From contig NZ_MVHF01000004.1 in the NCBI RefSeq assembly GCF_002086485.1, positions 1 to 64,000 on the forward strand: a stretch of 64,000 nt of DNA, read 5' to 3'. The translations under genes and the position numbers were made by a program. The notes under the pieces were generated by a model. It was not told the DNA's origin, made no database searches, and worked only from the letters and a program-made list of their open reading frames with translations. Of the stretch, positions 43,502-51,967 are shown one piece after another (position 1 is the stretch's first letter; every line of letters begins with the position of its first letter). The DNA is from Mycobacterium aquaticum. GTDB taxonomy: Bacteria; Actinomycetota; Actinomycetes; Mycobacteriales; Mycobacteriaceae.

Positions 43502-44539
43502 ATGGCACGTGATTTGGCGCGTCGCGCCCAGCAGTCCGTCGCTACCCAGGGCCGCGGCGACGAGGACTCGCTGCAGGTCAAGATCCAGAAAATGGAGAAG
43601 TCGTTTCAGCTGGCCATGCCGCGCGGTGTCGAGGCCACCCAGTTGATCCGGGACGCGTTGACCTGCCTGCAGGTGAACCCGAAACTCGCCGAGTGTGAGC
43701 CGAAATCGGTGCTCGGCTCACTGATGACGTGCGCCCAGTTGGGTCTTCGTCCGGGCGTTGGGGCGCTCGGGCAGGCGTACCTGCTGCCGTTCTGGGACAG
43801 CAAGACTCGCGGGCAGAAAGCCCAGTTGGTCATCGGTTACCAGGGGTACGTCGAACTCGCGCACCGGTCGGGCCGCATCGCCAGCATCCATGCCCGCACC
43901 GTGTACAGCAACGACTACTTCGAAGTCGAATACGGTGCCGCTGAGGACAAGTGGATTCACAGACCTTGCATCGACGGTCCGCGGGGCAAGCCGATCCTGT
44001 TCTACGCAGTGGGCCGCACTGTCGACGGCGGGTATTCGATGACGGACCCGATGACGGTCGCCGACATGGAGGCGTACCGGGACAGGCACGCGACGGCGAA
44101 GAACCGTGACGGCAAGGTGTTCGGCCCGTGGGTAGACCACTTCGAGGCGATGGCGCACAAGACGATGGTGCGCAAGCTGATGAAGCTGTTGCCGAAGTCG
44201 ACAGAGGCTCAGCGGGCGATCGCGCAGGACGAGGGTGTGCGGCTGGATCTGTCGCCGGATGCGATCAACCAGACGCCGGACTTTATCGACGGCGAGGTGG
44301 ACGACTCGCCAGTGGAAAACGAGCAGGTCGTGGACGGTCAAGCGACCGAGACCATGATGGCCACCGAGGATCAGCTGGACCGCATGGCGCAGATCCAGAA
44401 AGCCGAGAAGTACGACTCCGACGACGAGTGGTTCTCGTACCTCGGTGATGCGGCTGGGGTGAAGGCTAGGCGTACGGCTGATATGACGTACGACGAAGCC
44501 GCCGCGGTTATTTCGCTGTTCGACGGGCCGGGCGCATGA
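43502..44539 (+). CDS. recT: RecT-family single-strand annealing protein
   Basis: This 345-residue protein has the RecT signature regions FQLAMPRGVEATQLIRDALT and LAECEPKSVLGSLMTCAQLG, then LVIGYQGYVELAHRSGRI and EAMAHKTMVRKLMKLLPKS. An acidic C-terminal tail follows. It promotes annealing of the single strands made by the YqaJ nuclease. Confidence 0.93.
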   Translation: MARDLARRAQQSVATQGRGDEDSLQVKIQKMEKSFQLAMPRGVEATQLIRDALTCLQVNPKLAECEPKSVLGSLMTCAQLGLRPGVGALGQAYLLPFWDSKTRGQKAQLVIGYQGYVELAHRSGRIASIHARTVYSNDYFEVEYGAAEDKWIHRPCIDGPRGKPILFYAVGRTVDGGYSMTDPMTVADMEAYRDRHATAKNRDGKVFGPWVDHFEAMAHKTMVRKLMKLLPKSTEAQRAIAQDEGVRLDLSPDAINQTPDFIDGEVDDSPVENEQVVDGQATETMMATEDQLDRMAQIQKAEKYDSDDEWFSYLGDAAGVKARRTADMTYDEAAAVISLFDGPGA

Positions 44540-44850
44540 GTCTCACGTACGAGCAGGCACTGAGCCTGGTCCATTGCGCCGCGTGCGGTGTGCCGTTCGG
44601 CATGACGGCCGACATGGAGCAGCGGCGTCGCCAGGACCACGCGAATTTCTACTGCCCGGCCGGTCACAGGAATGTGTTCAACGGCAAGAGTGAAGCGGAG
44701 AAGCAGCGCGTGCTGGCGTTGCGGCTGGCCGAGAAGTTGTCGGATCGGGACGAGTTGTTGCGGGCTGAGCGGAAGTCGCACGCGGTCACGAAGGGGCAGT
44801 TGACGAAGGCACGCAACCGCATCGCGAAGACCGCGGAGGCTGCGCAGTGA
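44536..44850 (+). CDS. phage zinc-ribbon / coiled-coil protein
   Basis: This 104-residue protein has an N-terminal C-x2-C...C-x4-H pattern (HCAACGVPFG and FYCPAGHRN) and a basic helical tail (AEKLSDRDELLRAERKSHAV). Function unknown; possibly DNA-binding. Overlaps recT (ATGA) and the micro-gene that follows (GTGA). Confidence 0.7.
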   Translation: MSLTYEQALSLVHCAACGVPFGMTADMEQRRRQDHANFYCPAGHRNVFNGKSEAEKQRVLALRLAEKLSDRDELLRAERKSHAVTKGQLTKARNRIAKTAEAAQ

Positions 44851-44912
44851 CGTGGGCCGAGGCAGCCGTGTGGGTCGCGCTATTCGTCGTCTTCGGGTGG
44901 ATCTACCGATGA
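44847..44912 (+). CDS. 21-residue single-span membrane peptide
   Basis: The frame GTG...TGA encodes MTWAEAAVWVALFVVFGWIY plus a final R, essentially one transmembrane helix. Its GTG overlaps the stop of the preceding gene (GTGA) and its stop overlaps the ATG of the following gene (ATGA), exactly the coupling style of the whole operon. Without it there would be a 58-bp gap in a run of 4-bp overlaps. Function unknown. Confidence 0.6.
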   Translation: MTWAEAAVWVALFVVFGWIYR

Positions 44913-45196
44913 CGCTCACCCCCGCCGAGCACTACCAGCATGCTGACGCTCTGCTCGCGGAACTGGCTGAGGCTAAGCCGGAGGCGTTCCGGTTCCCGTT
45001 CGTGCAGGCGAAGGTGGCGCGCGCTCAGATCCACGCCCAGCTCGCCCAATCCCCGTGGTGGCCCGGACTAGTCGACGAGCCGGACTATGCCGACTTTGAC
45101 GACCTGGACCCCGGTTCCCAGCGCCACCGGATCACGCAGCTGATCCTTGGCCGCCACCCCATCGACACCCGCAAGGCCACAGGCGACCGCCTGTAA
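44909..45196 (+). CDS. phage hypothetical protein
   Basis: This 95-residue protein begins MTLTPAEHYQHADALLAELA. The start is fixed by the ATGA overlap with the micro-gene. The first half is helical and resembles a tetratricopeptide-like helix pair. No family assigned. Confidence 0.65.
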   Translation: MTLTPAEHYQHADALLAELAEAKPEAFRFPFVQAKVARAQIHAQLAQSPWWPGLVDEPDYADFDDLDPGSQRHRITQLILGRHPIDTRKATGDRL

Positions 45197-45221
45197 TCCC
45201 CATCCTCGGAAAGGAACAAGC

Positions 45222-46058
45222 ATGGGCATCACTGTCCAGACCACGAAGCTGATCGACATCCTGTCCGACGCGTTGCAGACCGCCAGCAACGACGTCGGCG
45301 GCGTCCACCTGACCACCACGAGGGCGCCCTGGCGCGACGAACCCAGCGACGTCGACCTGCTCGCCGCATCGTCCACCAACAGGTACGTGCTCGGGCACAC
45401 GTGGATTCCCTGCGATGGCCGCATCGACCCCATGGTGTGGCCGTGCGAGTCCGTCGCCAACGTGCTGTCGCTGATCAAGTCATGGAAGAAAATCAAGGGC
45501 GACCAGCACACCGTCGACATCAGCCTGGTGCTCGCCGATCCACCGGAGGACGGCAAGGACGACGAGCACCCCGGCTGGACGGTCACACTCGCTGAGACGC
45601 CAGCATTGTTCGACTCGGACAATGAGTTTCAGTTCCACGCGCACCACGAAACGAAGTTCCCGATCAGCATCGTGCACCGGATCGGCACCGACACGTTCGT
45701 CACGAAAGAGGACTACGCCGAGGTACCGCTGACCCTTTGGTCGGCGACAGTGCTGGCTCCGCTGGTGGCCGTAGCCAGGCGCCGCAACATGCAGATCCAG
45801 ATGTTCCGGTCGCCGACTCGACTGCTGCAGATCGTGCAGATCGGCGACACGTGGATCGGCATCGCGATGCCGGGCACGCCTGTGCCCGGCGATGCGACGG
45901 ACGGCCCCAGCATCGAGCCCGTCCTGGCCGCTGACGCCGATCTGGTTGCGGCGCTGCGCGACATGAAGGCGAGCGGTGTGTCCGTGTCGGTGGAGAACCC
46001 ACAGACGGAGCTGGGCGGGATCATCGCCGACGCCGCCGCGAAGGTGAGCGACCAGTGA
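45222..46058 (+). CDS. phage protein resembling DNA polymerase sliding clamp
   Basis: This 278-residue protein starts MGITVQTTKLIDILSDALQT at an ATG with AAAGGAAC 5-6 nt upstream. Features recalling the beta clamp are the N-terminal helix TTKLIDILSDALQTA, a lineage of beta strands, STNRYVLGHTW (compare the ATDRYRLG motif of DnaN), and the C-terminal LLQIVQIGDTWIGIAMPG. A clamp-like role is a weak-to-moderate inference; two rather than three clamp domains would fit the length. Lies between recombination genes. Confidence 0.5.
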   Translation: MGITVQTTKLIDILSDALQTASNDVGGVHLTTTRAPWRDEPSDVDLLAASSTNRYVLGHTWIPCDGRIDPMVWPCESVANVLSLIKSWKKIKGDQHTVDISLVLADPPEDGKDDEHPGWTVTLAETPALFDSDNEFQFHAHHETKFPISIVHRIGTDTFVTKEDYAEVPLTLWSATVLAPLVAVARRRNMQIQMFRSPTRLLQIVQIGDTWIGIAMPGTPVPGDATDGPSIEPVLAADADLVAALRDMKASGVSVSVENPQTELGGIIADAAAKVSDQ

Positions 46059-46489
46059 CCGCCCCGACACTGCCAGGGGCCGACGCCTCGGTGCGGTTCT
46101 TCGTGCCGGGGAAGGCCGCCCCGCAGGGCAGCAAGCGGCACGTCGGGCGCGGCATCTTGGTCGAGTCGTCGAAAGAGGTTGGGCCGTGGCGTGAACGCGT
46201 CGCCCTGGCCGCGCACCAGGCGATGGCTGGCCGGCCGCTGTTCGGCGGCGCAGTGACGGTGTCGCTGAACTTCGTGATGCCGCGCCCGAAGTCGGCGCCG
46301 AAGACCAGGACCCCGGCGGCGGTGAGAAGGCCGGATATCGACAAGCTCTCGAGGGCCTGTCTCGATGCCTTGACGGACGTATGTTTTTCCGACGATTCGC
46401 AGGTCATCGGCCTATCCGCGTACAAGCGGCTCGCTGAGATCGGGGAGACGGCGGGCGTCGAGATCCGAGTGGAAGGCGACGAACTGTGA
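46055..46489 (+). CDS. RusA-family Holliday junction resolvase
   Basis: This 144-residue protein has the RusA pattern: FFVPGKAAPQGSKRHVGRG at the start, then RRPDIDKLSRACLDALTDVC (paired Asp residues for metal), FSDDSQVI and a closing beta strand. It resolves branched DNA made during recombination or packaging. Starts GTG, overlapping the previous stop. Confidence 0.87.
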   Translation: MTAPTLPGADASVRFFVPGKAAPQGSKRHVGRGILVESSKEVGPWRERVALAAHQAMAGRPLFGGAVTVSLNFVMPRPKSAPKTRTPAAVRRPDIDKLSRACLDALTDVCFSDDSQVIGLSAYKRLAEIGETAGVEIRVEGDEL

Positions 46490-46731
46490 TGCTGCAGTGG
46501 ACATCCCACGACCACATCATCGGCACCCAGACCGCGGTTGGGATGCGCGGCGTGTACAGCGTGCAACGAGTCGGCCCGGAGTGGATCCTGCAGGGCCAGG
46601 GCCACGACGGTCTCACGATGCTCGCCATCCCGGTCGAGGGGAAGGCGTTCGCGTCGCTGGACTCGGCGAAGACGTGGGCCGGCGAACTGGACCGCGTCAA
46701 AGCCGTTGAAGCCCAGGCGAGTGGGTGCTGA
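46489..46731 (+). CDS. phage hypothetical protein
   Basis: This 80-residue, mostly beta-strand protein (MLQWTSHDHIIGTQTAVGMR) ends with a helix. GTG at 46486 directly before the ATG is an alternative start. No family recognised. Confidence 0.62.
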   Translation: MLQWTSHDHIIGTQTAVGMRGVYSVQRVGPEWILQGQGHDGLTMLAIPVEGKAFASLDSAKTWAGELDRVKAVEAQASGC

Positions 46732-46940
46732 TGGCGACCGTTCGGGAGTTCCTGCGCGACAGCATCGCCGACATCATCGCGGCATTGGATGAGCACGAGG
46801 CCGGGCTGTACGACCGGCAGACGCCCGTGATCTACCGGTGCCAGTGCGGATTCCGTGGCCACCAACAGGAGTGGGAGCAACACGTCGCGGAACGCATGGC
46901 CTGCAAATTCGACGACCAGACGGAGCTGACCCTGCTATGA
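46731..46940 (+). CDS. phage small zinc-finger-like protein
   Basis: This 69-residue protein has C-x-C...H...H...C spacing (YRCQCGFRGHQQEWEQHVAE, then RMACKF) that could hold zinc. Its ATG overlaps the previous stop by one base. Function unknown. Confidence 0.62.
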   Translation: MATVREFLRDSIADIIAALDEHEAGLYDRQTPVIYRCQCGFRGHQQEWEQHVAERMACKFDDQTELTLL

Positions 46941-47230
46941 ACACCTGCGAAGACCAGTCCGAACCGCTCGGTGAGAGCCCCGATGTCCCGGCCCGGTACG
47001 ACGCCGGCATCGGCACCGTTCTGGCCGCGATAGACCGTGGCGCGACTCTGGGCATCCTTTCGGCCGCCGATGAGGTGTTGGCCACTAAGCAGCTCGCCGA
47101 ACGACAAGGCCGGGCGATCAACGCTGTTCGGGAACTGCACACCGAGTCGACCTATTGGAAGAACTGCTGCGAATGCCATGACTCGTGGCCCTGCGCCACC
47201 ATCCGCGCGATCGACGAGGCGTGCGCGTGA
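46937..47230 (+). CDS. phage hypothetical protein
   Basis: This 97-residue protein starts at the ATGA overlap. C-terminal CCECHDSWPC suggests a metal site. No family recognised. Confidence 0.62.
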   Translation: MNTCEDQSEPLGESPDVPARYDAGIGTVLAAIDRGATLGILSAADEVLATKQLAERQGRAINAVRELHTESTYWKNCCECHDSWPCATIRAIDEACA

Positions 47231-47418
47231 TGGGCTCATTGGACGATCGCAAAGTCGAGATTGTCGACACCGATGAGACGGGTCTTGCCATCCTCGTGTA
47301 CCCGGACGGCAAGACCCGGTTCCGCACCGATCAGTCCCTGGCGTGGGTCGCGGAAACCCTGCAGACGCTCACCGATTCGGTGCGCGCCAAGATCGAACGC
47401 GAGGCCCCGAAATGCTGA
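47230..47418 (+). CDS. phage small hypothetical protein
   Basis: This 62-residue protein (MGSLDDRKVEIVDTDETGLA...) has a beta-rich start and a helical end. The ATG overlaps the previous stop, and the stop overlaps the methyltransferase start by 7 bp. Function unknown. Confidence 0.6.
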   Translation: MGSLDDRKVEIVDTDETGLAILVYPDGKTRFRTDQSLAWVAETLQTLTDSVRAKIEREAPKC

Positions 47419-48923
47419 CCCTCACCGATCTGTTCTGCGGCGCTGGGGGATCGAGCACCGGGGCCATCGCGGTCCCTGGCGTCTCGGTCCGGATCGCGTC
47501 GAACCACTGGGATCTCGCGGTGGAGACGCACAACACGAACCACCCCGACGCGGATCACCTGTGCGCGGATATCTCGCAGACCGACCCACGAAGGTTCCCA
47601 CGCACCGACATCCTGTGGGCCAGCCCCGAGTGCACGAATCACAGTGTGGCCAAGGGCAAGAAAAAGCTGATCCAGGCCGACCTGTTCACCGAGGAACCGC
47701 CGCTGCCGGACGAAGCGGCCGAGCGGTCCCGCGCCACCATGTGGGATGTGCCGCGGTTCGCCGAGGCGCATGGCTACCGATCGATCATCGTCGAGAACGT
47801 CGTGGACGCGATCGAGTGGGCGCCAGAGTGGTCACCCGACAAGGGCTGCCTGTTCCGGTCCTGGCTGTCCGCGATGGACAACATGGGCTACGACCACCAG
47901 ATCGTGTTCCTGAACAGCATGCACGCGCAGCTGCTCGGCCTCGGGGCCCCGCAGTCCCGCGATCGGATGTACGTGTTGTTCTGGCGCCGCGGCAACCGGC
48001 GGCCCGACGTCGAACGCGTCACCCGGCCTGAAGCTATTTGCCCGAAGTGCGGCCCGGTGCGGGCAATGCAGGCGTTCAAACCGGGCGGGTCGCCGAAGGC
48101 GAACTACCGCCGCCAGTACGTCTACCGATGCCCCAACACGTCGTGCCGCAACGCGACTGTCGAGCCCAGCGTCCGCGCTGCTGAGGAGATCATCGACTGG
48201 TCGCTGGAAGGCAAGCTGCTCTACGACCGGCCGCTGAAAAAGTTCGTCATCAAGGCCACAGGCGAAGAGGTGTGGTTGCCGCTCGCACCGTCGACGATGG
48301 AACGCGTCCGCGCCGGCATCGACCGCTATTGGTCGCCGCTACTGGTCCCGGTGGAGGGGCGCGCCGGTAAGCACGCCCAGCCGGTGTCGTCGCCGTCGCG
48401 GACGATGACGACCCGCAACGAGACAGGGCTGGCGTTCGTCGCCGAGCTGCGCGGCGGCGGGTCTGATGCCCGACAGGTGACCGATCCTCTGGCCACGGTT
48501 ACAGCGTCGGGCAATCACCACGCTCTGGTGACGACGTTCTACGGCAATGGAGGCACTGTGCGGGCGGCCAGCCCGCTGCCGACGGTGTCGACGGTCGAGA
48601 AGCACGCGTTGATCATGCGGAACAACACCGCGCGCGGCGACCAAGGGCAGATGACCACGCCGGCCGCTGAGCCGATCCGGACCGTGACGACGACGGGCCA
48701 TCAGTCGCTGCTGACCGCGGACCAGCCGACCGTCGACCTGCGTGATGTTCGATTCCGGATGTTGGAGCCCAGGGAAATCATTGCGGCGATGGACTTTCCG
48801 TCCGACTACGTGGTCTTGGGTGATCGTCGGGAACAAGTGAAGTTGGCCGGCAACGCGGTGACGCCGCCGGCCGCGCGGGATCTCGTCGGTGTCGTGGCCG
48901 AGTCGCTCGGGGTGGTCGCGTGA
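47412..48923 (+). CDS. DNA (cytosine-5) methyltransferase
   Basis: This 503-residue enzyme has motif I DLFCGAGGSSTGA (about 6-18), motif IV with the catalytic Cys as SPECTNHS (C74; the usual PCQ is PEC, as in many phage enzymes), motif VI IIVENV (125-130), motif VIII APQSRDRMYVL, a zinc-like C-x2-C...C-x4-C insert (ICPKCG, YRCPNTSC), and motif X near the C-terminus (KLAGNAVTPP). The target-recognition region (about 320-440) shows four degenerate repeats around DPLATVTASGNHHALV and SPLPTVSTVEKHALI. No endonuclease is adjacent, so it probably protects phage DNA from restriction. Confidence 0.9.
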   Translation: MLTLTDLFCGAGGSSTGAIAVPGVSVRIASNHWDLAVETHNTNHPDADHLCADISQTDPRRFPRTDILWASPECTNHSVAKGKKKLIQADLFTEEPPLPDEAAERSRATMWDVPRFAEAHGYRSIIVENVVDAIEWAPEWSPDKGCLFRSWLSAMDNMGYDHQIVFLNSMHAQLLGLGAPQSRDRMYVLFWRRGNRRPDVERVTRPEAICPKCGPVRAMQAFKPGGSPKANYRRQYVYRCPNTSCRNATVEPSVRAAEEIIDWSLEGKLLYDRPLKKFVIKATGEEVWLPLAPSTMERVRAGIDRYWSPLLVPVEGRAGKHAQPVSSPSRTMTTRNETGLAFVAELRGGGSDARQVTDPLATVTASGNHHALVTTFYGNGGTVRAASPLPTVSTVEKHALIMRNNTARGDQGQMTTPAAEPIRTVTTTGHQSLLTADQPTVDLRDVRFRMLEPREIIAAMDFPSDYVVLGDRREQVKLAGNAVTPPAARDLVGVVAESLGVVA

Positions 48924-49774
48924 CCGCCCCGCCGATGGCGTACTACGGCGGCAAGACACGGCTGGCCACGAAGATCGCCGCGCTGCTGCCGGCGCACGAG
49001 CACTACGTTGAGCCGTTCGCGGGAGGCCTCTCCGTTTTGCTCGCGAAGCGACCGAGCCGGATGGAAACCGTCAACGATCTCGACGGTCTGCTGATGACAT
49101 TCTGGCGAGTACTCCGCAACCAACCAGAGCAGCTGGCCCGGGCGTGCGCGCTCACCCCGCACTCGCGCGCCGAGCACGCACTTACCCGCGGCGCGATCCT
49201 TGACGGGCTCGACGACGTCGAGATCGCCCGCCTCGTGTGGGTGCAGATCACGCAATCCCGTGGCGGCACCATGCGATCTAGTACCGGGTGGAGGTATTAC
49301 GTAAACCCGGGCGGCAACTCGACCGGCATGCCGGGCTACCTCGCCGCCTACGTCGACCGGATGGCCGCAGCTGCCGAACGTCTCCACCACGTCAGCCTGG
49401 AGAGCAAACCAGCCCTCGAAATCATCGCGGCCTACGGTTCGCACCCGAAGTGCTGCCTGTACGTCGACCCGCCATATCTCGGCGCCACGCGCAGCACACG
49501 AGGTGGCGGCAACGGGTACCGGATCGACATGCCAGAGCACAGCGACCACGTCGAGCTGCTCTGGGCGCTCATGGCTTGCCAGGCGTCGGTGGTGCTGTCC
49601 GGCTATCCGTCCGACCTCTACGAGACCGCGCTCAAGGGATGGGACCGCATCGAGATCCCGCACATGACCGGCCAAGGCAATGGCGCCAATCAGGGCCGCA
49701 CCGAAGTGATTTGGTCGAACCGGCCGATCAGCGATCAGCGATCACTGTTCGACGTCGACGGGCGCACGTCATGA
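48920..49774 (+). CDS. DNA adenine methyltransferase (D12 class)
   Basis: This 284-residue enzyme has motif X/I region MAYYGGKTRLATKI (6-19), VEPFAGGLSVLL (30-41) and catalytic DPPY (183-186, YVDPPYLGA). Starts GTG overlapping the stop of the cytosine methyltransferase. The two enzymes together suggest broad anti-restriction masking. The target is not readable; GATC is common for the class but unproven. Confidence 0.9.
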   Translation: MTAPPMAYYGGKTRLATKIAALLPAHEHYVEPFAGGLSVLLAKRPSRMETVNDLDGLLMTFWRVLRNQPEQLARACALTPHSRAEHALTRGAILDGLDDVEIARLVWVQITQSRGGTMRSSTGWRYYVNPGGNSTGMPGYLAAYVDRMAAAAERLHHVSLESKPALEIIAAYGSHPKCCLYVDPPYLGATRSTRGGGNGYRIDMPEHSDHVELLWALMACQASVVLSGYPSDLYETALKGWDRIEIPHMTGQGNGANQGRTEVIWSNRPISDQRSLFDVDGRTS

Positions 49775-50028
49775 CGGTCGATGAGTTGGTGGCGGTCCTG
49801 CGTGTTCATCAGGGCCCGTTCTTTCATGGCACGCACACGCGGTGTGGGTGTCGGCGGATCGTGCAGACCGCCGACGAGTGGACCCGGCACGTAGCCGAGG
49901 AGATCCAGCGCGCTTCAGGGGTATGCGCGTGGTGTTCTGCCCCGGCGTGTGGCGACGCGCTTCACAACGACGGGTGTCGCCATCCATCCTGCGGCGCGGC
50001 AGATCACGGACAGGACTTCCGGTCGTGA
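49771..50028 (+). CDS. phage small Cys-rich protein
   Basis: This 85-residue protein has C-x-C and C-x2-C pairs (HTRCGCRR, CAWCSAPACG and GCRHPSCG), probably a zinc fold. Its ATG overlaps the methyltransferase stop by ATGA. Function unknown. Confidence 0.65.
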   Translation: MTVDELVAVLRVHQGPFFHGTHTRCGCRRIVQTADEWTRHVAEEIQRASGVCAWCSAPACGDALHNDGCRHPSCGAADHGQDFRS

Positions 50029-50092
50029 CCGCGGAATCGATGTTCCGACACCGTTATAGACGACGCACCACCGGATCAACCAGGAGGACACG

Positions 50093-50350
50093 ATGAGCGA
50101 CCCAGCAGTCGAAGCCGCACAACGGGCCGAACAGGCGTCGGGCTGGTGGAAGTCGGGCCACTCGACGCCATGGGATGCGGGTTACGCCGTGGACGCTGCC
50201 CGTGAGGCGTTGCGGCCGATACGCGAACTGCACCGCGAACTATCCGTGTCCGCACTGGACGAGGACGCCGAGGTCGAGCACGGGATGCGCCTCGTGCTCG
50301 ACAACCTCGCACCACTGATCTATTCAACCGAGGAGCTGATGGAACGATGA
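50093..50350 (+). CDS. phage hypothetical helical protein
   Basis: This 85-residue protein has AGGAGG 5-6 nt before the ATG and follows a rare 64-bp gap in the operon. Helical, acidic C-terminus. Overlaps the DUF5131 gene by 4 bp. No family recognised. Confidence 0.65.
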   Translation: MSDPAVEAAQRAEQASGWWKSGHSTPWDAGYAVDAAREALRPIRELHRELSVSALDEDAEVEHGMRLVLDNLAPLIYSTEELMER

Positions 50351-51465
50351 GCGACAACACCGGCATCGAATGGACCGACGCCACATGGAATGTCGTGATC
50401 GGATGCGACAAGGTGAGTCCGGGCTGCGACCACTGCTACGCGATCCGCACGGCGCACCGGATGCAGTCGAATCCGAACCCGAAGGTAGTCGAACCGTACG
50501 CGGGCACCGAGTCTGGTGGTGAGTGGACGGGACGCGTCAATCTCGTCGAGGATCGGCTGTCGTTGCCGCTGCAGTGGAAGCGCCCGCGGCGGATCTTCGT
50601 CAACGCGCAGTCCGACCTGTTCCACGACCAGGTGCCCGACGAGTACATCGCGAAGGTGTTCGCGATCATGCTTCTCGCGCAACGCCACACCTTCCAGGTG
50701 CTCACTAAGCGCCACGGTCGGATGCGGTCGCTGCTGAACAGCCACGCCTTCTGGACGCGCGTCCTCTACGAAGCGCTCGACCCCGGATTACCGGCCGGAG
50801 ATCGTGACGGGCTGCAGCTCAGCCTTCACTACCTGCCAAACGTGTGGCTCGGCGTCTCCACCGAAAACCAGCAGTGGGCCGACATCCGCATCCCCGCGCT
50901 GCTCGACACCCCGGCCGCCGTCCGGTTCATCAGCGCCGAACCACTTCTTGGACCCATCGATCTGCTCAACGTCGCGCGCCGCAATGTCCTCACCGGGGTG
51001 GGCAATCGGATCGCGATGACCACGCTGCGGTCGCCCCGGGAGACGCACATCATCACCCCCGCATGCCTCGACTGGGTGATCACCGGCGGTGAGTCGGGGC
51101 CAGGTGCGAGACCCGCTCACCCGCAATGGTTCCGCTCGATTCGAGACCAATGCCAGTCGGCTGGCGTCGCGTATCTGCACAAGCAGCACGGCGAGTGGAT
51201 CGAGGACGTCACCGAGCACCCGGCTGATCCCGAGCTTGGCATCGATGAGCCCTATCGGGTGCTCAACGTGCCGAGTGATGCCAAGAGTGGCAACCGGTGC
51301 GCGATGCACCTGTCGGGCAGCATGGCGCTGACGCCTGATAACCCGTTCAACCCGTTCCGCGCCGGCCATGGCGGCTGGACCGCGATGCGCCGCGTCGGCA
51401 AGACCCGCGCTGGTCGCGTGCTCGATGGACGCACCTGGGACGAGTACCCGGGGGTGGCGGGGTGA
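50347..51465 (+). CDS. DUF5131 / phage Gp37-Gp68 family protein
   Basis: This 372-residue protein starts with the family hallmark IEWTDATWNVVIGCDKVSPG, followed by CDHCYAIR. The cysteines C20-x6-C27-x2-C30 could hold an iron-sulfur cluster in radical-SAM-like fashion. RRIFVNAQSDLFHDQVPDEY, TFQVLTKRHGRM, NVWLGVSTENQ and DWVITGGESGPGARP are all typical. The reaction is unknown; the family is common in phages and near phage DNA-modification genes. It lies just after two methyltransferases. Confidence 0.88.
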   Translation: MSDNTGIEWTDATWNVVIGCDKVSPGCDHCYAIRTAHRMQSNPNPKVVEPYAGTESGGEWTGRVNLVEDRLSLPLQWKRPRRIFVNAQSDLFHDQVPDEYIAKVFAIMLLAQRHTFQVLTKRHGRMRSLLNSHAFWTRVLYEALDPGLPAGDRDGLQLSLHYLPNVWLGVSTENQQWADIRIPALLDTPAAVRFISAEPLLGPIDLLNVARRNVLTGVGNRIAMTTLRSPRETHIITPACLDWVITGGESGPGARPAHPQWFRSIRDQCQSAGVAYLHKQHGEWIEDVTEHPADPELGIDEPYRVLNVPSDAKSGNRCAMHLSGSMALTPDNPFNPFRAGHGGWTAMRRVGKTRAGRVLDGRTWDEYPGVAG

Positions 51466-51626
51466 TGGATGAAATCGTGTGCGCGCTCTGCGATCACCCG
51501 CGGGACGACCACGGCGACGGTGTGGTGCACACCGGCTGCTGCCACCTACCGCCCGGGGCGCGACTCGACGAGATGTGCGACTGCCCCGGGTTCGAGCAAC
51601 CCGCCGACGACGAAGTGGAGGACTGA
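51465..51626 (+). CDS. 53-residue Cys-rich phage protein
   Basis: The frame encodes MDEIVCALCDHPRDDHGDGV, VHTGCCHL, then DEMCDCPGF: six cysteines plus histidines, a probable zinc-binding mini-protein. It starts at an ATG (or GTG 51462) overlapping the DUF5131 stop and ends in TGATG overlapping the next start. It fills the only space between two coupled genes. Function unknown. Confidence 0.7.
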   Translation: MDEIVCALCDHPRDDHGDGVVHTGCCHLPPGARLDEMCDCPGFEQPADDEVED

Positions 51627-51967
51627 TGGCTCGGCTGATGTCGGTGTCGCTCACCGAGGCGCAGGTGGTCGCCCGCACCAAGGACGTGACGCGCCGCATG
51701 GGGTGGCTGATCCTCAAGCCCGGCGACCGTTTGACCCTGTGCCGCAAGGTGATGGGCCGCCGCAAGGGCGAACCGTTGGTGCGGATCACCGATGTCGAGG
51801 TGGTGTCGGTCCGGCGGGAACCGCTGAACCACATCGACCTCGACGACGTTGCACGCGAAGGCTTCCCCGAGCTGACACCCGACGAGTTCTTGCGGTTCTT
51901 CTGCGACTCCCACAAGGGCTGCCGGCCCGACTCGATGGTCACCCGAATCGAGTGGCGCTATGTCTGA
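51626..51967 (+). CDS. ASCH-domain-like phage protein
   Basis: This 113-residue protein (MARLMSVSLTEAQVVARTKD, VTRRMGWLILKPGDRLTLCR, ITDVEVVSVRREPLNHI, ending VTRIEWRYV) has the beta-barrel rhythm and T-R/K...G-D sequence of small ASCH proteins. ASCH domains bind RNA or modified nucleosides. It follows DUF5131 and the methyltransferases, which suggests a nucleic-acid modification context (inference). Confidence 0.6.
   Translation: MARLMSVSLTEAQVVARTKDVTRRMGWLILKPGDRLTLCRKVMGRRKGEPLVRITDVEVVSVRREPLNHIDLDDVAREGFPELTPDEFLRFFCDSHKGCRPDSMVTRIEWRYV

Noticed and set aside
47412..49774. a complete restriction-modification system
   Set aside because: Both methyltransferases are present but no restriction endonuclease gene lies between or beside them, so they are treated as orphan phage enzymes.
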